Part shown: positions 35,101 to 46,400 of the stretch, in pieces
Layout of the letters: every line of letters begins with the position of its first letter
Position numbering within the stretch: position 1 is the stretch's first letter
Source: Schistosoma mansoni
Taxonomy: Eukaryota; Platyhelminthes; Trematoda; Strigeidida; Schistosomatidae
NCBI RefSeq assembly: GCF_000237925.1
Contig: NC_031497.1
Span: 15,054,770 to 15,118,769 of the forward strand
DNA: 64,000 nt
Direction of reading: 5' to 3'
The notes under the pieces: model-generated
The model's database searches: none
What the model saw: only the letters and a program-made list of their open reading frames with translations
Told to the model about the DNA's origin: nothing
Position numbers and translations under genes: made by a program

Positions 35101-38100
35101 ACTCTTGTAAAGGTTTTAAATTAGATTTAAAGAGTTCTGTCAACAAAATAATTGCACAACTTAAGGTTGCTCAATCATATTAACAAATTTCCTTTAAAGG
35201 ATAATGTAACGATTGTCGTCGAAGTTTATTTTTCAAGACCATTATAGTGTGAAACTATGACCCAATCAATGTTTAAGCATTTTCTCAACGATCCCTCAGC
35301 ATTGTTGCTATTTCTACAGGCGCTTCGCTTTGCCTTCTGAATTAATACACCGTTAGCGTTTATTTAACTCCGCCTGTAGCTCTTCTAGAGTTATTGCCTG
35401 TCCCAAGACCGGGTGAAGGAGGTGGGTTGGGCATGGGGTTAGTGACCCCATCCCATAGAAAACTGACTCGCTAAAAAAAGGCTAACCAGAATAAATAATC
35501 CAAACCATTTAAACTCTTCCCTGGGAGTTGAAGGAAGAAATATGACGCCTCATGATAAAGCCAAGTTCCTTCGGAAGTCACGAGGCCGATGCCCCTTCTA
35601 ACAACCAGAGCAACACTCTTTATAGGTACATGGAACGTCCGGACAATGTGGGAGACCGGGAAGATCAGTCAAATAGCAATGGAAATGAGGAGATACAAAT
35701 TGGCAGTACTTGGAATCAGCGAAACTCATTGGACCAAAGCTGGACAGCAAAGGCTAGGTACGGGAGAGAAGCTGCTGTACTCCGGTCACGAAGCGGAAAA
35801 TGCTCCACATACTTAGGTAGATCCTTTAATCCTGTCCAGAGAAGCACGAAATGCATTTGTAGGATGGGAATCTCACGGATTCAGGATAATCAAATCACTC
35901 CACCAACGATCGAAGAAGTCAAGATGGCCACCAGACAAATCAAGCGCGGAAAGCGGCAGGACCTGACAATACATCAACTATACATCAACTTCGTTGACTA
36001 TGAGAAGGCGTTTGACAGTGTGGATTGGAGAACGTTGTGGAAACTTCTTCGACACTATAAAGTTCCTGAGAAGATTGTCAACATTATCCGGAACTCGTAC
36101 GATGGACTACAGTGCAAAGTCGTGCATGGAGGACAGCTGACAGATGCATTTCCTGTAAGGATCGGAGTTAGGCAAGGCTGTCTACTCTCCCCCTTCCTCT
36201 TTCTTCCGGTGATTGACTGGATTATGAAAACCTGGACATCTGACAGGAAGCACGGAATACAATGAACATCTCGGAATCAGTTAGAAGATTTGAACTTCGT
36301 AGATGACCTGACCCTTCTATCCCATACACACGAACAAATACAGACGAAGACAACAAATGTAGCATCAGCCTCTGCATCAATAGGCCTCAACTTACACAAA
36401 GAAAGAAGCAATATTCTCAAATACAACTCGGAAAACACCAACCCAATCAAATTTGATGGAGAAACTCAGGAAGATGTTGAAACATTCACTCAACATTCAC
36501 TGGCCGGATACTATCAGCAACAGCGTTTTATGGGAGAGGACAAACCAGCTTTCAGCTGAATAGGAAATTAGGAAAGACGTTGGAAGTGCATCGGACATAC
36601 ATTAAGGAAATCACCAGACTGCATCACGAGGCAAGCCCTAACTTGGAGTCCGGAAGGGAAGCGGAAAAGAAGAAGGCCAAAGAACACATTACGCCGGCAG
36701 ATTGAAGCACATATGAAACGGATAAATAACAACTGGAAATAACTGGAAAGGATTGCCCAGGACAGGGTTGGATGGAGAATACTAGTGTGTGACCTATGCT
36801 CCTCCACGATGGGTTACACGCGTAAGTAAGTAAGTGGGCTTAATTTGAATAACGGTTATCAGGGAGATTGATATACAAAGCCATTACAAGCTTAAGTATA
36901 TCATTATCCATAGGTGTTCAACAGTTTGATTATGTTTAGTCTTTTCGTTTCAGGCAGTGTCAATATTTGGAATGAAAAAGTGATACGAGCAGGAATGTCT
37001 GGTCATTTCCGCATACCTGTATATCAAGGACTGAGCTGGACCGATATTAGTCGATATTTTGGGATATGTGATAGTTCATCTTCTCATGTTATAGTCTTTG
37101 TAGCTGACCCTGAACCACTCTTGACTGATAAATTAATCGAATCAGCATGGAAAAAAGACCAAACTGTGAGTTGACCTATATTAAATACTAGCTATTCTTT
37201 GTTCACATTTCCGAATCTTGTAAGCTGAGCTGCGTACTGGTGGGAATATATATATATATATATATACCCACCGGTATATATGTATATATAATCATATTAG
37301 TCCTAGTTGGTAAATCGTTAAGTCAAAATCTTTCACGCCGCTACCTCAAGTGGTAGTTAAAACATCGAACGTCCAACAACTACAACAACTAGGGGAGAAG
37401 CTTTGAGCCCTGACCAACCTAGCTGCGACTCGAGCAAGGAGGTGTAGTATCACTAGACTATTAAACTATGACTAAAATCTGGACCTGTTTTTTTACTGTG
37501 TGAATTATTGATTATTTCGATCGCGCAAGATGATAGCAATTTTTTATTAACACTAGCAGCCACGTTACATAGTGAATATTGTTTTTGAAAGTGTAAAAAC
37601 TGGATAAAGATCAGTTTTTTGAGTTTAAGATACCGCGAGGCGAATTCCATTTTATGTGGGTGAGGTTTTGTAGTTTTTGCTGTGTTGCTATTTCAACTTT
37701 AGTGAGGCTCTGTGATCCATCTATCTTGATTTAATCATGTTGTCGTTTGTATTGACTGCTAAAGTTTCTAACTTTGATACTTATTATTAGGTAAGCCTTT
37801 CACATTAAGAATTATATATACTAGGAACTCCAGTTCATACAACAACTTCCTTCTCCTCTAATCATATTCTCTGGTTGATAATTTTTACTGCCAATGAGAG
37901 TGCTACCTCTACAACGTTAGTATTCACTTTGATAATTCCATCTTTGTTGTTGTGGTGTGGCAACTTGAACCGATGCAGATATCTGCTAGGTTTTGAATCG
38001 CTTGTCACTAACTGACAAATTGAATTTTTTTTTAGCATCAAAGCCAGAAATACTGTCATGAACCTGTTCAAATGATAATTAAGCTCATGAAAAACTAATT

Positions 38101-38977
38101 TGACTAGCCTTTTGATCAAAAAGTAGAATGTGATCAATGAGTTAAGAGATTTAACTGTAACTTTGAATAGTTCGTGGTCGAAGTTAATTTCCCAAATTAA
38201 GTTTCTGCCTATAGCTCGCGGATATAGATACTACTGTTGGATTAGTGAAAAGCAGAACTGAACCTGTCAAATTCACATATATTTCTTCGTTCACCCAAAT
38301 CTATACAAAATTTATCGTTCTGTAATAATTCACTATTGTATTATAGCTTTTGAGTTATTTAATTTTCGAAGTTTTTCTTATCTCTACTATATTCTTTTAT
38401 TGTAGGTAGGAAAGAATTCGTAGTTTAAGCACTTACAATCCTTTAGAGTATTTTCAGCATAATGGTCTTCATCTGAAGTGTAGTGACTTTTGTGTAATAT
38501 TGTTTTAATTTTTATCTGAAAATTCTAACTCTCCTTTAGTGGTTAATAGTGCTTATTCTTTAGTTCTATAGTTACTATTAATCAGACACATCGTTCTGTA
38601 ATCATGGTTTTTTTTATTTCTAGAATCATCAGTCACAATATATTAATGAGTGCAAAATATCTGTTGAGTGTGAGGCTGTTGATTTTCTTACTCCTGAGTC
38701 AACAGATTCCGCATATCGCTTACCTGTACAAACTATCCCACATTTTTCAGTAAATTATATTCCTTCTGATTATAACTCTGAGGAACATAATTGTCGTTTG
38801 GCTGTTGTTATTGGATCTGAAGCTCACGGTGTTTCTCCAGAGGCTTTTCATTTAGTTCATCTTACCGGTGGTTCTCGACTTGTTATTCCATCTGCAGATA
38901 GAATAAGCAGCTTGAATGTTTTATCAGCTGCTTCAGTTTTGCTCGGAGAAATACAACGTCAATTTTTATGTTCTTAA
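32108..38977 (+). CDS. MRM3: Mitochondrial rRNA 2'-O-methyltransferase, SpoU/TrmH family (MRM3/RNMTL1), complete
   Basis: In vertebrates this enzyme methylates the ribose of a guanosine in the large mitochondrial rRNA A-loop, using SAM. Exons: 32108-32337, 32369-32634, 34670-34831, 36954-37165, 38624-38977; GT-AG throughout, phases close, 407 residues (human 420). Residues 1-22 ([20 protein letters not shown]...) are basic and lack acids, as in a mitochondrial presequence. The substrate-binding N-domain has [14 protein letters not shown] and SPPGVIA. The SPOUT knot is complete: motif 1 [19 protein letters not shown] (190-207; Asn199, Gly201, Arg205), motif 2 [10 protein letters not shown] (352-361) and motif 3 [14 protein letters not shown] (386-399). 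Intron 1 is only 31 bp. Intron 3 holds a family C RTE and intron 4 an RTE 3' UTR piece. The start chosen is the ATG that opens the presequence; an in-frame extension upstream lacks an ATG. AATAAA lies at 38999-39004. Confidence 0.95.
32635..34669 (+). other. Intron 2 of MRM3
   Basis: 2035 bp, GT-AG. Several 75-80 codon frames occur but none resembles a protein or has splice context. No transposon recognised. Confidence 0.7.
35360..36835 (+). mobile_element. RTE (SR3/Perere-3-like, family C) with internal deletions
   Basis: In MRM3 intron 3, same strand. A 5' UTR (AAGACCGGGTGAAGGAGG) precedes an endonuclease start: [19 protein letters not shown], then [18 protein letters not shown] (35589 on). 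After [17 protein letters not shown] it jumps to [17 protein letters not shown], then to [22 protein letters not shown] motifs follow ([16 protein letters not shown]; the FADD site is [14 protein letters not shown]), and after [10 protein letters not shown] it jumps to HSLAGYYQQ, the region of NIHWPDTIS in another frame. It ends CGTAAGTAAGTAAG. At least three internal segments are missing, while what remains reads well, so the losses may predate or accompany insertion. Confidence 0.8.
37244..37268. repeat. Short (TA)n tract
   Basis: About 24 bases of TA repeat, followed by a mirrored CACCGGTATATATG stretch, in MRM3 intron 4. Confidence 0.7.
37780..38020 (+). mobile_element. Family A RTE 3' UTR remnant
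   Basis: Ends GTGTGGCAACTTGAACCGATG ... TAACTGACAAATTG, equal to the 3' ends at 8755 and 22636 but worn. No coding part remains. In MRM3 intron 4. Confidence 0.55.
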
Positions 38978-40421
38978 TGGGATGTACTTTTTTTACGAAT
39001 AAACAGATTTTTATCCATAATTTTTTTTTCCGCTTTTGTGTCTGTATGTAAACTTTAAATGTTTGTTTTATTATCTGATGTGATAAGCCGATTGGGATTC
39101 TTTTTCCGTAGTCCATTGAGGTTAATCAGACTATACATTCACCCAAATTACTATGTATAGACTTACATTTTGTCTGGTTATTGAATATAGTATTGTGAAA
39201 GTTTTAGCATACAGTAGATCGGTTTCTTTACAACCATGTCCACGTAACTGAATTTAATGGCATTACTGTAGGTTTCAGTACCGAAATTAGAACTAGAGAA
39301 ACCATATAAGAACAAAAATAATAGTTACAATAAACATTTAGGTAACGATTATTAGCGGTCAGTAGAGATCATATGAATTTATTACACCACACGCTTGAAA
39401 TGTAACACAAACCATAAACTGATTAATTTAACTGATTTGATTTTCTTAATATATGTACCTCAATAAAGAAGTAGAAGTCTATGTACTTGGCTCTATGCCA
39501 CTGCTTTCTATGAGTTAATAAACCTACCCAGTTGCTCAGATAGAAGTAATCGAAACTTTGTGTAAACCAGTAACCTAGTGGTCGAAAAGCGACTGCCGTT
39601 ACCCATCAAACCACTACTGCTAAACATAGTTGAATATTGCTTTTCTGTTTTGTAAAATGTCACCTGAATATCTCAGTAAATTAATAAAAAATTACTAGTC
39701 GGCTAGTACCCTATGACACATGTTTGTCTGAAATATGAATTTCACTTAGTTCATTTTCAGGAAGATTTGCGTTTTTTTAGTCTTTATTTTCGCATGGTTT
39801 GAAGTTTGTGATATTTTGTGTTCACCTTCAACAACGTAAATATTTATAGTAATCAAGCCGTTAGGAACTCACCTTCCATATCCAATGCAAAGGAAATGAA
39901 ACGATCTCAAAATTGTGAAGCCCACATATACTATGAAGTTTGAGATGAGTTTCTTTAATTCTTTTAGTAAATCTTTAAACATGTATCTCATCCTGACAAT
40001 ATGCACTCATTATGGTTGTTTCATTTTTGTAGAAAAAGTAAATTTTTCACATAAGACTAGTGAGTATAATTTCCTCTACAGCTTATAGCTATTGTCATTA
40101 ACCATATGATAACTACAGGTTTTGAAGTGCTATAATTTAAAATATTATTTACAAATTAAATAAGTAACTAATTTGGTGTTATAGGTTTGAATCCCTACTT
40201 TATCAACCGACGTTTGACCAATAATCTGTTAAAATTATTGCACGTTTTGACATAGTCCATCAATTTTTAGATTGGTGAAATACATCGTTTTTCATCATTA
40301 GTTGTCTTGGTGAACTTAAATATGATGGTTTATTAAATAATGTTCATTATTGTAAAAAGTGTTTTACGGTAATCTGTTTTATATGTGTGGTTTATATAAT
40401 TTTGTAGAAATTTGAATAGTA
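38978..40421 (+). other. Spacer between MRM3 and TRMT2A
   Basis: Holds the MRM3 3' UTR (AATAAA at 38999) and the presumed TRMT2A promoter. A TTTATATAATTTTGTAG acceptor-like site ends at 40407, 14 bases before the TRMT2A ATG, and may be a spliced-leader or 5' UTR intron acceptor. Nothing else recognised. Confidence 0.45.
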
Positions 40422-43400
40422 ATGGAAAGTAACGCCAAAGCTGATAAACTTCCATCAATAAATACATCTACACTTATATGTGATTGTATGAACAATTCAA
40501 AAACTGATATATCTAAAGAAAATGATGTCATTGAGGATAAAACAGATGGAATGTCTACTTGCTTAAATCCAAACTGTCCATACGCTTATCTTAGACGGAA
40601 TACTTTCACTTCAGAGGCATTCAAAATACAACTGAAGAACATTTCTCGTCATGCAGGTTTCTCTGTAAGAGTTGTCTCATAATTAAATTAATCAAATTAT
40701 TATAATTTTAAGCCTTCTGTTTTAGCCAAAACCGTACAAATAAAAATTAATTGGTACCTGACTCACTGGAATAATAAAGAGTAGTCCAGAACAACAAAAA
40801 ACGAGTCAGTTATAAACTGTCGGATTGATCTTCTTGAACTACATCCCTTTGTCAGTTTCTTTAGTGGTCTATTTCACTAAACCTTTATGGATTATAAATC
40901 AAGCTAATAAAGTAAAACCCCTAAATAAACAGTTTAAGTCAGAATCTAAAACCATTCAGTTATCCGTTTCGGTTTTTTCATGAGTTTCTAGTTAACAGCC
41001 TTCTAAATCAAGCAATGTATACTCATCTAACATGTTACTGAACATAGGAAGCTAAAATATGATCTCACAGGGATATTTATTAAATCAATGAATACAAACC
41101 AACTAGTTTGATGTTTCTTATTTTTTAATGAAGTCAAGATGTCAGCGGAAACGTGGCTGTTTGTTTTCCGACGGTGAGATTTTACTTTACGTAACAATGT
41201 TGTCTCTAATTCATGTAAAGGCTTGAAATGTTATTAATGAACTGCTAAGGTACCATCATATTCCCTTATAAACGTAAAATTCAAATTCAAGTGTTCAATA
41301 TTAAATTAATTAGTTGAAAATGCACATCTAGTACCTTGTTCAAACGAGCTAATCGTACTGCATGTCCAAGATCATAGCTTGGACTGATTAAGCTTATTAA
41401 TAGAGTTTGGGTAATTACTTTTGAATAGTCTAATACCTCTCATTGTTTCATACTACAAAATCAGATAGGAATCATCTCATGGTAATTACAGCTGGATGCC
41501 ACTACAGTCCTAGATTTTATGATCATCTGAAATTTAAATAAAGTTAACGGATAAAGAACCTTGAAAAAACATCAAATTTTCTGGTCTGTTCATAGGTGCA
41601 TCGATCTAATATTTAACTCTCGTCAGGTTTTAAAACTTATTGGCGTCCGTCTACAACCACTGAACGGTTAAAAGATCTTGTTAATGATCAAAACACTTAC
41701 AGCAGTTTCCTCACATAACTAGTAATCATCCAAATTGTATATTCAGCGCTATTCGTAAACTTACTTACACCTGTTTCCGCTCGTGGAGGAACATTCTCCA
41801 TTCACTTCTGTCCTCGGCAATCCTCTCCAGTTGTTTCCGGTCGCTATTCATCCTTTTGATGTCTGCTTCCGATACTCGGTGTAGTGTGTTCTTTGGCCTT
41901 CCTCTTTTCCGTTTACCTTCAGGGTTCTAAGTTAGCGCTTGCTTCGTGATGCAGTTTGATGAGATTCTCAATGTGTGTCCTATACACTTCCATCATCTTT
42001 TCATAATTTCCTCTTCAGATGGGAGGTGGTTTGTTTTCTCCCACGGTAGGATGTTGCTAACGGTATCCGGCCAAAGGATATTCAGTATCTTGCTTAGACA
42101 ATTCTTGAGGCGATTGAGCTGCTGAACGTATATAGAAAGATGCCCCCAAACAAGCAGCCAGCGGGAAATGAGCAGCTGCCAGATCTCAAGGAAGCAATTC
42201 GCGTCTTCATTAGTCCAGCTTGAGATCTGAATGAAATCATCAAGATGGCCCACCACAGCTTAGTGGATGACAAATAAATATAGGCATGGTTACAAGGGGA
42301 AAAATGCAAGCAAAGAAGATACAAATTATCGCGAACTCTAAAGTATGTGGGTTGACAGTTTCAACTAGAGAACCCTCATACTGATCCCCATATCAACGCG
42401 AAATAGAATATTCATGAGCAAAGTTTGAATGTTGTTGATGATTCGATCAAAAATCAAAATATGGTCAGAGACTGGCCGACAATAGCATCTAGGAAATGAA
42501 GAAAAAAGTGAGACCCGCATGTTTCTTTCCAAATCAAACTACGACGATGAAAAGAAATTATGAATCAAGAGTCTCAAAGCTTTTCAAAATATCTCGCAGA
42601 AAGAATTCACTTAGTATTGTTTGTTTGGATCTTCCCATCGATGTGTTTAGGACTGCAACTGGTCAGTCTCTAATTGGCATATGTGCATACTGTGCGTATT
42701 GCCTCGATAAACAGTATTAGGAGTTAGCATTCATATACTTCACAGAGTAGGACAAAAAGTGGACTCTGAAACTACTACTCCTCTTAAAAGAACCTTGTAC
42801 TTAAGGGTTTTCACATTGTGGAAGGTCAGAGTAAAACCATTCCCAAACCACTTTGGGTGGTATGGGAAAGCATTCCTTATAAATAAAGATATGCTATACA
42901 AATGCCCACAATCTACCAAATAAAATGACGGGGCTCAGAACTGTGGTGGACACAAAAAACCCTGATGCCATTCCCATCTCGGAAACGTAGCTAACTTCAG
43001 AAGCTCATGATAGTGAAATTAGACTGTTTGGTTTCCTACTTTGTTGGGCTTACACATTAAACCGTAGAGGTGGTGGAGTTACCCTGTACATAATAAGCAC
43101 ATTAACCATACGAGCTATTGAGACAGCGTCACACGACTCAGGGACATGTGAGCTGACTTTTCTCATACATAAATTACAAAACGGGAACTCACCATTGGAT
43201 TCTCAACTTATTTACGGAAGGAAGTGCATCAAATGAAAGAGAAAAACCAGGACAAAGCAGAGGCCATGGAGGACTATTTCTGGACATTTCTCATTCAAGA
43301 ACCTCATCTAAGCGAAGAACTAGACCCAAATACAAAGTCACATAGTCGGCTGCTTACTGTGGACTTTGATTAAGACGCCGTACTAAAGGCCCTTAGCAAT

Positions 43401-46400
43401 TTAGACACAGGAAAATCCACATAGCCGAAGGAACTACATTCCAAAATCTTGAGGAATGTTGAGTATTTGGAAAATTGCCACTCCACTGATTACGATATTC
43501 AAAATGTCACTTGACTAAGGTGAGTTACTTACTGATTGGAAGGATGCAATTGTCGCTCCAATTCATAAGGTAGAATCAAGACAGCTTTCATCAAACTACA
43601 GATTTGTCAGCCTCTCTAGTGTCGTAGTTAAAACTCTGGAAAGAATAATCAAAAGGGCCATAATGAAATTCATTGAAACCAACAACTTGTTAAGCAGCGG
43701 ACAACATGGTTTCAGGTAAGGATTTTCTCACGCAATAAACCTCCTGATAACAAAGGACAAATGGTCAGATTTTCCAAATAATGGAGAATCAGTGGATGTT
43801 GTTGCCGTAGACTTCAGGAAAACATTTGATAAGGTTCCGAATAATAAACTCTTTTTAAGACTGGAAAATCCAAGAATCGCTGGACGTTTCTTAAAATAAA
43901 TCAACGATTTCATAGTAAGTGGTAGACAGAAAATAAGAGTCTACTTCAATTGATTCTCCTGGGAACCCGTACTTATTGGAGTACCGAAAGACTCTGTCCT
44001 AGGTCCTTTACTTTTTATATTGTATGTAAATGAACTCCCAAGTATAGTTGAGTCTCCGATGCTACTTCACGCTGATGATGTAAAGGTTTGGCGAGAAATA
44101 ATAGGAGACGCAGATGCGTTTGCACTTCAGGAGGACTTCGATGTCCTGATTAGCTGGTCTAAAGCGTGGCTGATGCCTATCAACGAGGCCAAGTGTGTCT
44201 ACATCCACATTGGGGATACATAAGTAAATAGGTACAGCACAAGGGGACAGGCGCTGCCCGTAGTCCGGTTTCACAATGATCTTAGGGTAACAACAAGCCA
44301 TGGTCTTAAGACCAAGGCCCACTACAGCGTAGTTTCAGTTAGGGAGTTCACAACTCTATATCCTTTAAGATGAACATTTACCAAGTATGCTAATATGTTC
44401 ACTACAGTATATACAACCATAGTGAGATCCAAACTTGAAAACTGCATTCAGGCTTCAATCCCCTGTTTTTTAAAGGTGAATCAGATATCTTTGAAAAAGT
44501 ACAGAGAGGAGGTACCCATGCAATTCCAGAACTCCGGGGTTTGCCATACACAGAGCGGCTTGAGAAGCTAGACCTCTTTACTCTGTTCTACGGCAGATTA
44601 AGAGGTGATCTGATTTTGATGTATTGAATACTAAGAAATAATTATAGACCTGTTATATCCTCTCTTTTTCTTCCTACCATATTGGGACAACTCAGAAGAA
44701 ATAGCAGGTGAGTACAAAGGCTAAGAATGAACAAGATACTTGTGAGATACAGGTTTTCAGACCGAGTCATCAATTCTTGGAACCTGTTACTCAAAGCAGT
44801 AATTTTTAGTGATTGTATTAATATTAAGTATATCAACTTGGATAGATACACATTTATACCTTATCCTGTATACTTCTAGCTGTCTGATATAATGTAAATA
44901 ATTGAAAGAATTTTGACCTACCTCATCTTGTAAAATTTCCTGATGTTAAACTAACTCCACTGCATTTTTATGTTTAAAGCATTTTCAATCTTCCCGTTGT
45001 TGATGTTATGGACTGAATTTCGATGTATTTTTTGTCACGTATGCGTCCTGAGAGAATCACCTTAGTATTGTCATTATGTCACACGTTTTTCAGTTAAGTC
45101 TGGTAGTGGCTAGCAATGGAAACCAGATCGCGCATTTATTTCTGTTTGGGGTTCGCTAGGCGGATGTACCTTAATCCCAATGTTAGCATTCACATCGGGA
45201 CTCAAACCCAGTGCTTTTCACGTTAAATACACTAACCGTTATCAACTGGGCTCTTGAGTTCATATAGCCACAGGTTCGTTATAAGCGTATGAATTTAACA
45301 TTGTAAAGCTTTTTGAATCTTCCCGTTATTGATGTTAAGAACTAAATTTTGACCAGTCTATTTTGCATACCTAATTTTATAACAACAAGTAGTACAAACT
45401 CAACATTTTTCCTCATTTTTCATTTGAAGGTAATGAAGAAGATGTTACAGTCATTGAATGTAAAATTTTGCAAGATAAAGTTTCCAAAATGCGGTTTAGC
45501 ATTTCTTTCATTTGAGTAATTTGGGTAAAATATTTCATAGAATCGATTTTCAGATCTGCTACTGATCGTGATTTCGCTATCACTGTTTTGAATGGACACA
45601 TTTGGAAAGGCTCAAAAATGGAAGCTAAGGTTAGTTCTTGGTTCTCGATCTCGCCTATTACCATTATTCTCCAATTTTCCCAGTTATTATAAAATTCACC
45701 ATCGAAGATGTGAAGCAGTTGTGATATTAATTGATATACCTGTTAAACGAGTTGATGGCTATCGTTATTCATTAACTTTTTGGATAACGTATTGGCATTT
45801 CAGATCATAGGTAATGAGTTGCAGTCTCACATTGTCAACATCAACACCAGGATGTATTTGTGTTTGGCTGACGAGTACGGAGTAGGACGAAACACTTCCT
45901 AAATTCGATTTCTAGCCGCCATCCAGAAGTATTCTTGCTTCACATAATCTGCCAATGTAAACGTTATTCGGATTACTCAACTTGACCAAACCTTCGTGTG
46001 TATACTAAAGGCGAGAAGGAAGTGGTACTGTACATATGTTTTAATTGAGTGAGATGATTTAGACAAAACCAGTTTTCCAACTTTACCATTTCTATGTTGG
46101 GATATAGTACTTCGGTATTTTGAAAAAGAATCACATCGCGAAACAAGCAATCTCAAAGTGAGCTGGTATAAAAATTGCGTTGGCTTAATTACACTCAGTG
46201 TTTCGATTGTTCAGTAGAGAAGTAGATATATATCAGAACAAGAGTTTATAGACGTAAAGATATAAGGGCAGAATTATGTATATTGCGAAATAAACAGTAC
46301 TTATGCATGATATATCAGATGCTTGCCTACACCCCTTGATTAAACCCAGATCACTTTAGCTGGACCTCACTAACTAAGCTGAACAATTAGAGCCTACCGT

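Noticed and set aside
42496-42720. 74-codon frame in TRMT2A intron 1 as a missing exon
   Set aside because: Exon 1 joins exon 2 (45430) in phase and completes the RRM without it; the composition is not RRM-like.
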